The notes beneath the pieces were generated by a model. The model saw nothing but the letters and a program-made list of their open reading frames with translations, searched no databases and was not told the DNA's origin. A program made the translations under genes and the position numbers. DNA of 64,000 nt from Paractinoplanes durhamensis (GTDB lineage: Bacteria; Actinomycetota; Actinomycetes; Mycobacteriales; Micromonosporaceae), in assembly GCF_016862175.1 (NCBI RefSeq), contig NZ_BOML01000013.1:186001-250000 (forward strand), written 5' to 3'. Of the stretch, positions 24,884-37,209 are shown piece after piece (within the stretch, counting starts at the first letter, position 1; every line of letters begins with the position of its first letter).

Positions 24884-26410
24884 GTGACTGAGATCAACAT
24901 GGGGACGTACGACGTCGTGATCGTCGGTGGCGGCCCGGTCGGACTGTTCCTCGCCGGCGAGCTGGGGCTCGCCGGGTGTTCGGTGGCGGTGCTGGAGCGG
25001 GCGCCGGAGCCGCACTCACCGTGGCGCCGGTTTCCGCTCGGCATGCGCGGCCTGAACGCCGGGTCGGTCGAGGCGTTCTACCGGCGGGGAATGCTGCCGC
25101 AGCTGCTGGCCGCGTCGGGCGGCGACGAGGCGAGCGCCGATCTCGACGCGGATCGGGCGCCGGGGCCACGGGCGGTGAGCCACTTCGCCGGCATCATGCT
25201 CGACGCGGCCGAGGTCGAGGTCGCCGCCCTGCCGCCGCGACTGCCCAGCCCGGCCGCGGACGGCATGCTGACCAACCTGGACGCGGTGGAGACGGTGCTG
25301 GCCGAGCGGGCGGTCAAGCTCGGCGCGGACATCCGGCGCGGCGTCGAGGTCACCGGCCTCACCCAGCACGACGACCGGGTGGTGGTGCGGGCCGGCGAGC
25401 GCGAATACGCCGGGCGCTGGGTCGTCGGCTGTGACGGCGGGCGGAGCGCCGTACGCAAGCTCGCCGGTTTTGATTTTGCCGGAACCGAACCTCAGCTGAC
25501 CGGCTATCTCTTCACCGGGGCCGTCGCCGGTCCGGCGGAGCTGCGGCCCGGTTTCACCGTGACCCGGACCGGCATGTACCTGCGTATGCCCACCGGCGGC
25601 TACATCGCCATGATGGATTTCGACGGCGGCGCGTTCGACCGTTCGCAGCCGCTGACTCCCGAGCACCTGCAGACGGTGCTGCGCCGGGTGTCCGGCCTGG
25701 ACGTGCGGGTGGACGAGGTCGAACTCGCCTCGAGCTTCACCGACCGGGCGATGCAGACCACCACCTACCGGCAGGGCCGGGTGCTGCTGGCCGGCGACGC
25801 CGCCCACATCCACTCCCCACTCGGCGGCCAGGGCCTGAACCTCGGCATCGGCGACGCCCTGAACCTGGGCTGGAAGCTCGCCGCGACCGTGCGCGGGTCG
25901 GCCCCGGACGACCTGCTCGACACCTACACCGCGGAGCGTCACCCGATCGGGGCCCGGGTGCTGGACTGGTCGCGCGCCCAGGTGGCGGTCATGCGCCCGG
26001 GCGAGTATGCCCCGGCACTGCAATCGGTGATGCGCGACCTCCTCGCGACCCGCGACGCCACCACCTACGTGTGGGAGCGGACCTCGGGCACGGCCAACCG
26101 CTACGACCTGGGCGACGAGCGGCCGCTGGCCGGCCGCAGCGCCCCGGACTTCCGGCTGGCCGACGGCACCGGCCTCGGCGACCTGCTGCAGGACGGCCGC
26201 GGCGTCCTGCTCGACTTCGCCGCCGGCCGGCCCTTGCGGGAGTCCGTCACGGCCTGGGGCGACCGGATCCGCTATGTGGCCGGGCCGGCCCGAGACGACC
26301 TCGGCTACGACGCCGTCCTCGTCCGCCCGGACGGCATCGTCGCCTGGGCGGGCGGCGACGATGCGTTCGACCGATCCGTACGCCGGTGGTTCGGCCGCCC
26401 ACGAGACTGA
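24884..26410 (+). CDS. FAD-dependent aromatic hydroxylase (monooxygenase 2)
   Basis: The 508-residue enzyme has the same architecture as the gene at 22191: the GXGXXG FAD site in VVIVGGGPVGLFLAGELGLA, the DG motif in VVGCDGGRSAVRKLAGFDFA, the GD motif in VLLAGDAAHIHSPLGGQG and a C-terminal thioredoxin-like domain. Long blocks (for example TYTAERHPIGARVLDWSRAQ) are nearly identical to its neighbour, so the two are paralogues. The GTG at 24884 was chosen because GGAGG lies at proper distance; upstream sequence is not protein-like. The substrate is likely a polyketide or phenol (inference). Confidence 0.9.
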   Translation: MTEINMGTYDVVIVGGGPVGLFLAGELGLAGCSVAVLERAPEPHSPWRRFPLGMRGLNAGSVEAFYRRGMLPQLLAASGGDEASADLDADRAPGPRAVSHFAGIMLDAAEVEVAALPPRLPSPAADGMLTNLDAVETVLAERAVKLGADIRRGVEVTGLTQHDDRVVVRAGEREYAGRWVVGCDGGRSAVRKLAGFDFAGTEPQLTGYLFTGAVAGPAELRPGFTVTRTGMYLRMPTGGYIAMMDFDGGAFDRSQPLTPEHLQTVLRRVSGLDVRVDEVELASSFTDRAMQTTTYRQGRVLLAGDAAHIHSPLGGQGLNLGIGDALNLGWKLAATVRGSAPDDLLDTYTAERHPIGARVLDWSRAQVAVMRPGEYAPALQSVMRDLLATRDATTYVWERTSGTANRYDLGDERPLAGRSAPDFRLADGTGLGDLLQDGRGVLLDFAAGRPLRESVTAWGDRIRYVAGPARDDLGYDAVLVRPDGIVAWAGGDDAFDRSVRRWFGRPRD

Positions 26411-26426
26411 CCGGCGCGCCGGTCAG
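26407..26426. terminator. Palindrome at the end of monooxygenase 2
   Basis: CTGACCGGCG followed immediately by CGCCGGTCAG is a perfect 20-base palindrome that includes the stop codon. It could form a hairpin that ends transcription, but it lacks a T-run and a loop of normal size, so termination is uncertain. Confidence 0.4.
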
Positions 26427-26504
26427 CGTCGGCGGGCGGCGTTCGCCGGCTGGACGCGGGAACGGCGTTGGCCGGCAACCTGGTGATGTACGACTCCGCA
26501 CAAA

Positions 26505-26518
26505 GGGCCGCAAGACCC
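26505..26518. promoter_or_regulatory. DosR/DevR-like box upstream of HTH gene
   Basis: GGGCCGCAAGACCC matches all fixed positions of the core and lies 74 bases upstream of the start at 26593. It marks the left edge of the island rich in these boxes. Confidence 0.55.
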
Positions 26519-26592
26519 TGTAGCAAGAGGGGTTTCATGCCATAGGTATTGCGGTATTCGACGGCAACGAGCAGAAGCTGGGGAGTGCGGAC

Positions 26593-26958
26593 ATGATCGA
26601 TGGGCCGGCCGGTGTCACCCTCGCGCAGTCGCGTTCCAGCGAGGCCCGCGCCGCTCTCGACGAGTTGAAGGACGCCCTCGACATCTGCCTGGGCGAACTG
26701 AGCGATGCACGAAGGCGCGCCACGGAGTTGAGCGCCCAGCACGACGACGGGAAGAGCTGGACGGCGATGGCGGCCGACGAAGCACCCCCGCTGATCGTCG
26801 AGCGCATCACCATCGCACTGGACGCCCTTTCCCGGAGCGGAAGCCGATGGCGGCGTGCACAGGCGCACGCCCTGCACGCCGAGGGCGTCAGCATCAACCG
26901 GATAGCGGCCCTGTTCCGCGTGACCCGGCAGCGGGTCTCTGCATTGATCAACGGTTAG
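26593..26958 (+). CDS. Small helix-turn-helix DNA-binding protein
   Basis: The 121-residue protein has a helical N-terminal half (about 1-80, with a coiled-coil-like run from SEARAALDELKDALDICLGE) and a C-terminal helix-turn-helix (about 92-120: AHALHAEGVSINRIAALFRV, then TRQRVSALING). It resembles a group of small actinobacterial HTH proteins of unknown target. The DosR-like box at 26505 suggests it is a secondary regulator within the hypoxia regulon. It precedes the oxidoreductase operon on the same strand by 100 bases but has its own spacing, so co-transcription is uncertain. Confidence 0.75.
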   Translation: MIDGPAGVTLAQSRSSEARAALDELKDALDICLGELSDARRRATELSAQHDDGKSWTAMAADEAPPLIVERITIALDALSRSGSRWRRAQAHALHAEGVSINRIAALFRVTRQRVSALING

Positions 26959-26988
26959 GCCCTAGGGCGCGGCATCCTCCGCAGGACA

Positions 26989-27002
26989 GGGCCTTTCGAC
27001 TC
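26989..27002. promoter_or_regulatory. DosR/DevR-like box upstream of the PFOR operon
   Basis: GGGCCTTTCGACTC matches seven of eight fixed core positions (T for C at position 13). It lies 58 bases upstream of the ATG at 27061. Confidence 0.45.
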
Positions 27003-27060
27003 TGAGCGACGGCCGCCGACCGGCGTTGCATGGATTCGACACCCGCCAGCGGGAGGAGCC

Positions 27061-28694
27061 ATGAACCGGCCGCCGAACGATCTGACGAACCCGCCCGACC
27101 TGCGCCTGGACACGGCGCGAGGCGGGCCGGCCCGGGCCCGCCGTCCGGTCTATCTCGACCTGACGCCGCCCTGCAACGCGGGTTGCCCGGCCGGCGAGAA
27201 CATCCAGGGCTGGCTCGCGCTGGCCGTTGCCGGCGAGCACGAGCGGGCGTGGCGGGCGCTGGTGGCGGCCAACCCGTTCCCCGCCGTCTGTGGCCGGGTC
27301 TGTTACCACCCGTGCGAGACAGCCTGCAACCGTGCCGAGTTGGACAGCCCGGTCTCGATCCACGCGGTGGAACGCTTCCTCGGCGACCTCGCGATCGAAC
27401 GCGGCTGGTGCTTCGACCCACCACCCGCCCCGACCGGCCGCCGGGTACTGATCGTCGGCGCCGGCCCCAGCGGGTTGTCGGCGGCATATCATTTGGCGCG
27501 GCTCGGCCACCACGTGGTCGTCCAGGACGCCGAAGCGGAACCCGGCGGCATGATGCGATACGGCATTCCGGCCTATCGCATGCCCCGTGACGTGCTGGCG
27601 GCGGAGATCGACCGGATCGCCGGGCTCGGCGTCGAGATCGTCTGCGGTCATCCGGTGCACGACCTGCTCGCCGAGCGGCTCGCCGGCCGGTTCGACGCGA
27701 CCTTCGTGGCTGTCGGCGCCCATCTGTCCAAGCGGGTCGACATCCCGGCACGGGAGGCCGGACGGATCGTCGACGCCGTCGGCCTGCTCCGCAGTGTGGC
27801 CGCCGGCGAGCGGCCCGCCGTCGGCCGCCGGGTCGCCGTCTACGGCGGCGGCAACACCGCCATGGACGCCGCCCGTGTGGCCCGGCGGCTCGGTGCGGAG
27901 GAGGCCTTGATCGTCTACCGCCGCACCCGCGAGCAGATGCCGGCGCACCTCGACGAGGCGGAGGAGGCCGAGCGGGAAGGCGTCAAGATCAACTGGCTGC
28001 GAACGATCCAGGCGTTCGACGGACCGGAGCTGACCGTGGAGATCATGGAGCTCGACCCGTCCGGCAGGCCGGTCCCGACCGGGCGCACCGAGACCCTCGC
28101 GGCCGACACGGTCGTGCTTGCCCTCGGCCAGCGCGCCGACACGGCTTTCCTGCGTGCCGTCCCGGGCATCGACTTCACCCCGGACGGCACGGTCGTGGTG
28201 TCGCCGGGACTGATGACCGGCTGCCCCGGCGTGTTCGCCGGCGGTGACATGGTGCCGGCCGAACGGACCGTGACGGTCGGCATCGGCCACGGCCGCACCG
28301 CATCGCGGCACATCGACGCGTACCTGCGCGGCGTGGTCGTTCCGCAGACGGTGCCACCGCCGCAAGCCGGCTTCGCCGATCTGCACCCCTGGTATTTCGG
28401 CGACAGCGGCCGGCGGCCGCAGGCCGAGCGGGACCCGGCCGAACGGATCACCGACTTCACCGAGGTCGTCGGCGGCCTGGACACCGTCGCCGCAACCTAC
28501 GAGGCGGGCCGCTGCCTGTCGTGCGGCACCTGCTTCGAATGCGACGGCTGCTTCGGCTCCTGCCCGGAAGACGCGGTGATCAAGCTGGGCCCCGGCAACC
28601 GCTACCGGATCGACTACGACCGGTGCACCGGCTGCGGTACCTGCTTCGACCAGTGCCCGGTGCACGCGATCTCGATGATCCCGGAGGTGTCGCC

Positions 28695-28698
<4 letters not shown>
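27061..28698 (+). CDS. FAD/NAD(P) oxidoreductase with N- and C-terminal Fe-S domains (GltD-like), PFOR partner
   Basis: The 545-residue protein has a GltD-type N-terminal Fe-S domain (CNAGCPAGENIQGW at about 38, CGRVCYHPCETACNR at about 77), an FAD-binding motif VLIVGAGPSGLSAAYH (about 128), an NAD(P)-binding motif AVYGGGNTAMDAARVARR (about 258), and a C-terminal ferredoxin domain with two 4Fe-4S motifs (CGTCFECDGCFGSCP at about 486, CTGCGTCFDQCP at about 522). It is built to move electrons between iron-sulfur centres and NAD(P). It follows GGGAGGAGCC and overlaps the pyruvate:ferredoxin oxidoreductase gene by an ATGA, so it is inferred to carry electrons from pyruvate oxidation to NAD(P)+ or the reverse. 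Confidence 0.9.
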
Positions 28699-32311
<3,613 letters not shown>

Positions 32312-32315
<4 letters not shown>

Positions 32316-33130
32316 ACACCACGACCACCGTGCTGATCATCATCGGCCTGGTGGTGATCGCCCTACTGGCGCTCTCGCTGCGCATCGTCAAGCAGTACGA
32401 ACGCGGCGTCGTCCTGCGGCTCGGCCGCGTCGTCGGCGCCCGCGAACCAGGGCTACGGCTGCTGATCCCGATCGCCGACGTCATGCACAAGGTGTCGCTG
32501 CGGATCGTCACCATGCCGATCCAGTCCCAGGGCATCATCACCCGCGACAACGTCAGCGTCGACGTGTCCGCGGTCGCCTACTTCCGGGTTGTCGACGCCG
32601 TGAAGTCGGTGGTCGCCATCGAGAACGTGCAGGCGGCGATCAACCAGATAGCCCAGACCACGCTCCGCAAGGTCGTCGGCAAGCACAGCCTGGACGAGAC
32701 CCTCTCCGAGACCGACGAGATCAACGCCGACATCCGCCAGATCCTCGACGACACCACCACCGCGTGGGGAATCGACGTGACTCTGGTCGAGCTCAAGGAC
32801 ATCCAGCTGCCCGATGCGATGAAGCGGGCGATGGCCCGCCAGGCCGAGGCGGAGAGGGAGAAGCGCGCGAAGATCATCAACGCGGAGGGCGAGTCCCTCG
32901 CGGCCGCGGCCCTGGGCGAGGCCTCCGACACGATGATGGCTCACCCGCTGGCCCTGCAACTGCGCAACCTGCAGTCCCTCGTGGAGATCGCGGTCGACAA
33001 GAACTCGACCGTCGTCTTCCCGGCGCCGTTGATGAGCACCATCGGCGAACTCAGCCGCTTCCTGGAAAAGGAGGCAGCGGCCGCCGCGCGGACCGCGACG
33101 GCTTCGCTGACGACCGTCAACGGGCGCTGA
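32312..33130 (+). CDS. SPFH/stomatin-like (slipin) membrane protein
   Basis: The 272-residue protein has one N-terminal membrane helix ([17 protein letters not shown]), then the SPFH/band-7 domain typical of slipins ([40 protein letters not shown]) and a C-terminal coiled coil starting at [20 protein letters not shown]. These proteins form ring-like oligomers on membranes and organise microdomains or support proteases. The ATG overlaps the PFOR stop, making this the third gene of the operon. A membrane platform for the electron-transfer enzymes is a possible role (inference). Confidence 0.9.
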
Positions 33131-33169
33131 TCGGGGCGAGGGCGCGGCCGGGTGCCCAGGTCGCGAGGA

Positions 33170-33814
33170 TCACCCGTCCTGGTGCTCGCTCATCAGCCGG
33201 GTGGCGAGAACCGCGGCCTGGGTGCGTCGTTCCAAGCCGAGCTTGGCGAGCAGGTGCGAGACGTAGTTCTTCACCGTCTTCTCGGCGAGGAACATCTGTG
33301 CCGCAATTTCGCGGTTGGTCAGACCTTCCGCGATGAGCGCGAGGATCCGCTGCTCCTGATCGGTCAGTCCGGCCAACTCCGGTGGCGGCTCCACGCCGTT
33401 GCGGATCCGTTCGAGGACCCGCTGCGTGATCGCCGGGTCCAGCAAGGACTGGCCCTCGGCGACCCGCCGGACGGCGTCGATCAGGCCGGTGCCGCGGGTC
33501 TGCTTCAGCAGATAACCCGACGCGCCGGCCATGATCGCGGCAAAAAGAGCCTGGTCATCCTCGTACGAGGTCAAAATAAGGCCTTTGATCGACGGGTCGA
33601 TGGCTCGCACGTCCCGGCACACGTCGATGCCGCTGCCATCGGGCAGCCGCGCATCCAGGATCATCACGTCCGGCCGGAAGGCCGGAATCCGGCGGGCGGC
33701 TTCCGGGGCCGAGGCCGACTCCCCCACCACCTCGATGCCGCCGGCGGCGTGGAGCAGATCGGCCAGGCCCCGCCGGACCAGCTCGTGATCGTCGAGCAGA
33801 TAGACGCGAATCAT
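33170..33814 (-). CDS. devR: DevR/DosR-type response regulator
   Basis: The 214-residue protein closely resembles mycobacterial DosR along its length. The receiver domain has VYLLDDHELVRRGLADLL, phosphoacceptor DVMILDARLPDGSGID and ILTSYEDDQ; the C-terminal LuxR domain has LTDQEQRILALIAEGLTNRE followed by FLAEKTVKNYVSHLLAKLGL and ERRTQAAV, the DosR recognition-helix block. DosR activates a dormancy regulon in response to hypoxia, nitric oxide or CO through the kinases DosS/DosT. No kinase gene adjoins it here, unlike the usual devR-devS pair. The ATG at 33814 has only a weak AGAGA site. A DosR-like box at 33851 in the shared divergent region suggests autoregulation. Confidence 0.9.
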   Translation of the reverse strand: MIRVYLLDDHELVRRGLADLLHAAGGIEVVGESASAPEAARRIPAFRPDVMILDARLPDGSGIDVCRDVRAIDPSIKGLILTSYEDDQALFAAIMAGASGYLLKQTRGTGLIDAVRRVAEGQSLLDPAITQRVLERIRNGVEPPPELAGLTDQEQRILALIAEGLTNREIAAQMFLAEKTVKNYVSHLLAKLGLERRTQAAVLATRLMSEHQDG

Positions 33815-33850
33815 TCTCTGTGCATACGCTCGGTCGCGACTACGTCCAAA

Positions 33851-33864
33851 GGGCCGAAAGTCCC
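33851..33864. promoter_or_regulatory. DosR/DevR-like box between devR and nitroreductase genes
   Basis: GGGCCGAAAGTCCC fits the core fully; the right half AGTCCC equals the mycobacterial consensus. It lies 37 bases upstream of the devR start and 98 bases upstream of the divergent nitroreductase-like gene, so one site could serve both. Confidence 0.6.
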
Positions 33865-33961
33865 GATCGGACCGGACGGCCGCGGCACGACCGTGAAACG
33901 GCGGGTGCCGCTCGCCGGTTGACCGGGGACCTGCGTGGCATCGTTGCACGAGGAGGTCATC

Positions 33962-34921
33962 ATGACACCACTCGAATCGGCCGCCCGGACGGCGCAGCAT
34001 GCACCGTCGGCACTCAACACCCAACCCTGGGCGTGGCGGATCACCGGCTCCGCACTGGAGCTGTTCGCCGACCGCGACCGGCGCCTCGAGAGCATCGATC
34101 CGGACGGCCGGCTGATGCTGCTCAGCTGCGGCGCCGCCCTCCATCACCTCCGCACCGCTCTGAACGCCGCGGGGTGGTCCGCGGAGGTCGACCGGCTGCC
34201 CGATCCGGATCGGCCGGACCTGCTGGCCCGGGTCCGGTGCACCGGCACGACGACGCCGGACCCCGAGAACCAGCGGATGGCGGCCGCGATCCACCGGCGC
34301 CGCACCGACCGGCGTGCCTTCACCGACGAGCCGGTGACCGAGCCCGAGCTGACGAAACTGCGCCGCTTCGTCGAGGCCGAAGGCGCCTACCTGCACGTTG
34401 TCCGGCCCGACCAGATCCCGTTGCTTGCCGTCTCGACCGAACTCGCCGCCGGAGCCGAGCTCGACGACCCGGCCTACCGGACCGAGCTGCACCGATGGAC
34501 CAACCGGCCGGGCTTCCTGGGCGACGGCGTGCCACCCGCCACCGCCGTGCAACCCGAGCTCCGCCGCGTCCCGGTCCGTGACTTCGTCCCCGGGACGACG
34601 GCGGGGTTGCACGCCGGCCCGGAGCACGATCGAGGCGCGGCCTACGTCATCGTGTTCGGGGTGGGAGTCCAGCCCGTCGACCTGCTCCGGGCCGGCGAGG
34701 CACTCTCCGCGCTTCTGCTGCTCGCCACCGCCGACGGCCTCGCCACGGCCCCGTTGAGTGAGGCCGTCGAGGTCACCTGGCCCCATCAGCTGCTCCGCGG
34801 CCTGCTCTCCGGAATCGGCGAGCCCTACCTGGCCGTACGGCTCGGCCACACCGAGAGCCGGCAGCCGCTACCCCCGGTGCCGCGACGCGACCCACGCGAC
34901 GTCATCACCGTCATCGAGTGA
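33962..34921 (+). CDS. Acg-family nitroreductase-like protein 1
   Basis: The 319-residue protein belongs to the two-domain Acg group: APSALNTQPWAWRI near the N-terminus (flavin-binding region), RRRTDRRAF in the middle, and the C-terminal block LLRAGEALSALLLLATADG. Mycobacterial Acg (Rv2032) and its paralogues are DosR targets; Acg binds FMN with a lid that blocks normal nitroreductase chemistry, so a storage or sequestration role is plausible. The ATG at 33962 follows GAGGAGG. It is divergent from devR with the box at 33851 between, and ends 18 bases before the convergent USP gene. It groups with the copies at 57265 and 61266 by its RRTDRR motif. Confidence 0.85.
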   Translation: MTPLESAARTAQHAPSALNTQPWAWRITGSALELFADRDRRLESIDPDGRLMLLSCGAALHHLRTALNAAGWSAEVDRLPDPDRPDLLARVRCTGTTTPDPENQRMAAAIHRRRTDRRAFTDEPVTEPELTKLRRFVEAEGAYLHVVRPDQIPLLAVSTELAAGAELDDPAYRTELHRWTNRPGFLGDGVPPATAVQPELRRVPVRDFVPGTTAGLHAGPEHDRGAAYVIVFGVGVQPVDLLRAGEALSALLLLATADGLATAPLSEAVEVTWPHQLLRGLLSGIGEPYLAVRLGHTESRQPLPPVPRRDPRDVITVIE

Positions 34922-34939
34922 CGGTCCGCGCATCGCGGA

Positions 34940-35839
34940 TCAGCACGTCACCGCCGGCCGTGATCGCCGGTCCATCACCGGCCAGTCGTTCGGCACCAGC
35001 AATACCGGGCACAGGGTCGGGCCGGACGGCCCGTACAGCAACTCGGTGAACAGACCCAGCCGGCCGATCCCGCCGACCAGGAGGCGACCTCGCCGCGAAG
35101 CGGCCTCGATCGTGCCGGCCATGTCCAGGTCGGACACCGTCAGGTGTTCGACGTTCACCTCCGGAAATCGGCCGGACCAGGTGTCCACCGCTCGCGCCAG
35201 CCGGTCGGCGGCTGCCCGCCGCTCGACTGCCCAGCCGCCCCGCGTCATCAGCGGCGCCGAGCCGTCGATGCCGGCCGGACGAGTCCACATGTGGACGGCC
35301 ACCAGGCGAGAACCCACCAGGGACGCCTCGGCGAACGCGTAGCCGAGCGCCGCCGTGCCACCGGGCCGGGCCGACGAGGCCACGACCACCGGCCCGTCAT
35401 GATCAGCGCCGCGATCCACCAGCAGCGGGCACACACTGTGACGCGCGAGGTAGGCCGCCGTCGAGCCCCAGCTCGTGCCCTTGCGGAAGCGGTCCCGATT
35501 TCCCGTGACGAGCAGCCTCGCCCCGGCCGAGCAATCAGCGAGCACGGCCGCCGCAACACCCTCCCGCAACTCGGTACGAACCGGCAGATCCGGCACCGCG
35601 AAATGCGCCCGCCGTTCGGCGACCTCCAGCAGACGCCATCCGTCGTCCCGGGACGACGATGCTCCGCTGACCCGGACCGCCCCGCGATATCGGCCGGGCC
35701 AGACGTGCACGATGAGCAATTGAGTGCCGCGACGCGCCGCTTCCAGCGCCGCCAGGTCGATCGTTCCGGCGACGCGGCGCAATCCGTCCACACCGACCAC
35801 CACCGGCCGGGTCGAACCTGTTGCCGCGTCGCTGCTCAT
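34940..35839 (-). CDS. Tandem-domain universal stress protein, degenerate ATP motifs
   Basis: The 299-residue protein has two USP domains (about 10-145 and 150-290) seen from VVVGVDGLRR, CPLLVDRGA and CPVLLVPND. The nucleotide signatures are altered: the first reads GNRDRFRKGTSWGST and the second GGIGRLGLFTELLYGPSG (GP rather than GS, spacer one longer). ATP binding may therefore be weak, at least in the first domain. The start at 35839 is preceded by AGGAGG. Two DosR-like boxes (35887, 35922) lie in the region shared with the divergent USP at 36012. Confidence 0.8.
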   Translation of the reverse strand: MSSDAATGSTRPVVVGVDGLRRVAGTIDLAALEAARRGTQLLIVHVWPGRYRGAVRVSGASSSRDDGWRLLEVAERRAHFAVPDLPVRTELREGVAAAVLADCSAGARLLVTGNRDRFRKGTSWGSTAAYLARHSVCPLLVDRGADHDGPVVVASSARPGGTAALGYAFAEASLVGSRLVAVHMWTRPAGIDGSAPLMTRGGWAVERRAAADRLARAVDTWSGRFPEVNVEHLTVSDLDMAGTIEAASRRGRLLVGGIGRLGLFTELLYGPSGPTLCPVLLVPNDWPVMDRRSRPAVTC

Positions 35840-35886
35840 GGTCGACCTCCTGCCCTCATGCTCGCCAGTCGCCGGTATGATCGACA

Positions 35887-35900
35887 GGGACCAATGTCAT
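35887..35900. promoter_or_regulatory. Weak DosR/DevR-like box near USP gene
   Basis: GGGACCAATGTCAT keeps the left half and the G at position 10 but has only part of the right half. It lies 35 bases (centre to centre) from the strong box at 35922, and 47 bases upstream of the gene at 35839. It could be a secondary low-affinity site. Confidence 0.35.
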
Positions 35901-35921
35901 CCGCGGCCGTGACCAAGCGGC

Positions 35922-35935
35922 GGGACTTACGTCCC
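35922..35935. promoter_or_regulatory. Strong DosR/DevR-like box between two USP genes
   Basis: GGGACTTACGTCCC is nearly a perfect palindrome and differs from the mycobacterial consensus core GGGACTWWAGTCCC at one base. It lies 76 bases upstream of the USP at 36012 and 82 bases upstream of the divergent USP at 35839. Confidence 0.75.
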
Positions 35936-36011
35936 GCCTGGTCTCGACCTCCCACCCTGCCGCCGCCCCATCCCCCTCCCTAGCATCGAAGGTGATCGAG
36001 GGGAGCCGGCC

Positions 36012-36806
36012 ATGACGATCATCGTCGGCACCGACGGCACCGCGCGCGGCATCGCCGCCGAGGAGTGGGCGGCCGCCGAGGCGCACCGCCGCGGCGCCGC
36101 ACTGCGGATCGAGTACGCCTTCGACTGGGACTGGCACACGTCCGGCCAGGACCTCGACAGGGAATACGTCGGGATGGCGCGAAAGATCGCCGGCGGCATC
36201 GTCGCCGAGGCATACCGGAGAGCCCGATACCCCTACCCAGGCCTGGAGATCGAGACCGAGACGTTGATCGGCGACACCGGGCCGCGGGTGGACGGTGCGG
36301 AGTTGCTGGTGCTGGGCGATCGTGGTCGCAGCGACCTGGTGCTCGGCCCCGCCGGCCGACAGTTGATCACCATGACCCGATGCCCGATCGTCGTGGTGCG
36401 CGGCCGCGAGAGCCCGGACGGCCCGGTGGCCGCCGGCATCGATGACACCGCGATCGCCGACCAGATCCTCGCCGCCGCCTTCGACGCGGCCGCCCTCCGG
36501 CGGAACGGCTTGACCGTGGTGCACTCGGTCACCCCGGCGGCGCCCGGCAAACAGACCGAACTGGCCCGGATCGAGCTGAAGCTGACGTCCTGGCGCATCA
36601 AATACCCGACGGTGAACGTCGAGACGGTTCTCACGCAGGACAGCGCCGCCTCGGCCCTCGTCCGCGGCTCACGTGACAACCAACTGGTCGTGGTGGGCAT
36701 GCGCGAGCGCGCGAACAGTGGCGAGACGGTGCTCGGCTCCGTCGGTCTCCAGCTGATCCATCACGCTCAGTGCCCAGTCCTGATCGTGCGGGGCACTGCT
36801 GCCTGA
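36012..36806 (+). CDS. Tandem-domain universal stress protein
   Basis: The 264-residue protein has two USP domains (MTIIVGTDGTARG at the start; VAAGIDDTAIADQ at about 140). The first nucleotide motif reads GDRGRSDLVLGPAGRQ and the second GMRERANSGETVLGSVG, in which the second conserved glycine is Glu, so ATP binding may be changed. The ATG at 36012 follows GAGGGGAGCC, a leader nearly identical to that of the USP at 41612. The strong box at 35922 is correctly placed for DevR activation. Confidence 0.88.
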   Translation: MTIIVGTDGTARGIAAEEWAAAEAHRRGAALRIEYAFDWDWHTSGQDLDREYVGMARKIAGGIVAEAYRRARYPYPGLEIETETLIGDTGPRVDGAELLVLGDRGRSDLVLGPAGRQLITMTRCPIVVVRGRESPDGPVAAGIDDTAIADQILAAAFDAAALRRNGLTVVHSVTPAAPGKQTELARIELKLTSWRIKYPTVNVETVLTQDSAASALVRGSRDNQLVVVGMRERANSGETVLGSVGLQLIHHAQCPVLIVRGTAA

Positions 36807-36853
36807 TGCACCGGCCGTCATCCGCGGGCGGGCCGGAATGCCCGTCGAAATCG

Positions 36854-36867
36854 GCGACTTGCGACTC
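36854..36867. promoter_or_regulatory. Candidate DosR/DevR-like box before small protein gene
   Basis: GCGACTTGCGACTC matches six of eight fixed positions, with the central ACTTGCGA typical of stronger boxes. It lies 52 bases upstream of the ATG at 36920. A second imperfect site (36830-36843, GGGCCGGAATGCCC) is nearby. Confidence 0.35.
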
Positions 36868-36874
36868 TGCCGGC

Positions 36875-36894
36875 GTTAGCTGGACGGAGCTAAC
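36875..36894. repeat. Inverted repeat GTTAGCT/AGCTAAC
   Basis: A perfect 7-base inverted repeat with a 6-base loop (GGACGG) lies 25 bases before the start at 36920. It is AT-richer than its surroundings. It could be an operator overlapping the promoter or a leader hairpin. Confidence 0.55.
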
Positions 36895-36919
36895 TTGCTA
36901 ATAGAGGGAGGCGAGAATC

Positions 36920-37201
36920 ATGACAGCAACCGGGACCAAACCTCCGCGCGAGACCGAGCAGGCCAAGCCGGCAACCCGAAACGGGGCCGACGGCGAACAC
37001 GGCCGGCACATCGGCCACCAGGTCGGCATCTTGGCGGTCAACGTGTACGAACGCGGCGTCGCCGATGTCGTGGCGTTCGAGAAGGACGTCGCGAAGGTCG
37101 CGCCGTATCCCTGGATGAGGCAGACGCTCACGGTGAGCGCCGGGCTCATCGAGGACGTCGGCGCCGCCTACGTCCGAACAGCACGCCAGGTGCTGCGTTG
37201 A
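36920..37201 (+). CDS. Small protein of an unnamed island family (copy A)
   Basis: The 93-residue protein has a polar N-terminus and a conserved C-terminal half (about 38-93) that matches the end of the protein at 55747: copy A has LAVNVYERGVADVVAFEKDV and ends VGAAYVRTARQVLR; copy B has [20 protein letters not shown] and ends [14 protein letters not shown]. About half of the aligned residues are identical. No known domain was recognised. The helix-rich pattern suggests a small soluble helical protein. AGGGAGG precedes the ATG. Candidate DosR-like sites and an inverted repeat lie upstream, and a long GC hairpin follows the stop. Confidence 0.8.
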   Translation: MTATGTKPPRETEQAKPATRNGADGEHGRHIGHQVGILAVNVYERGVADVVAFEKDVAKVAPYPWMRQTLTVSAGLIEDVGAAYVRTARQVLR

Positions 37202-37209
37202 TCCAAAGC

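Noticed and set aside
26441..26592. Possible RNA gene in the stretch before the HTH gene
   Set aside because: No cloverleaf or other convincing fold; the notable element there is the DosR-like palindrome.
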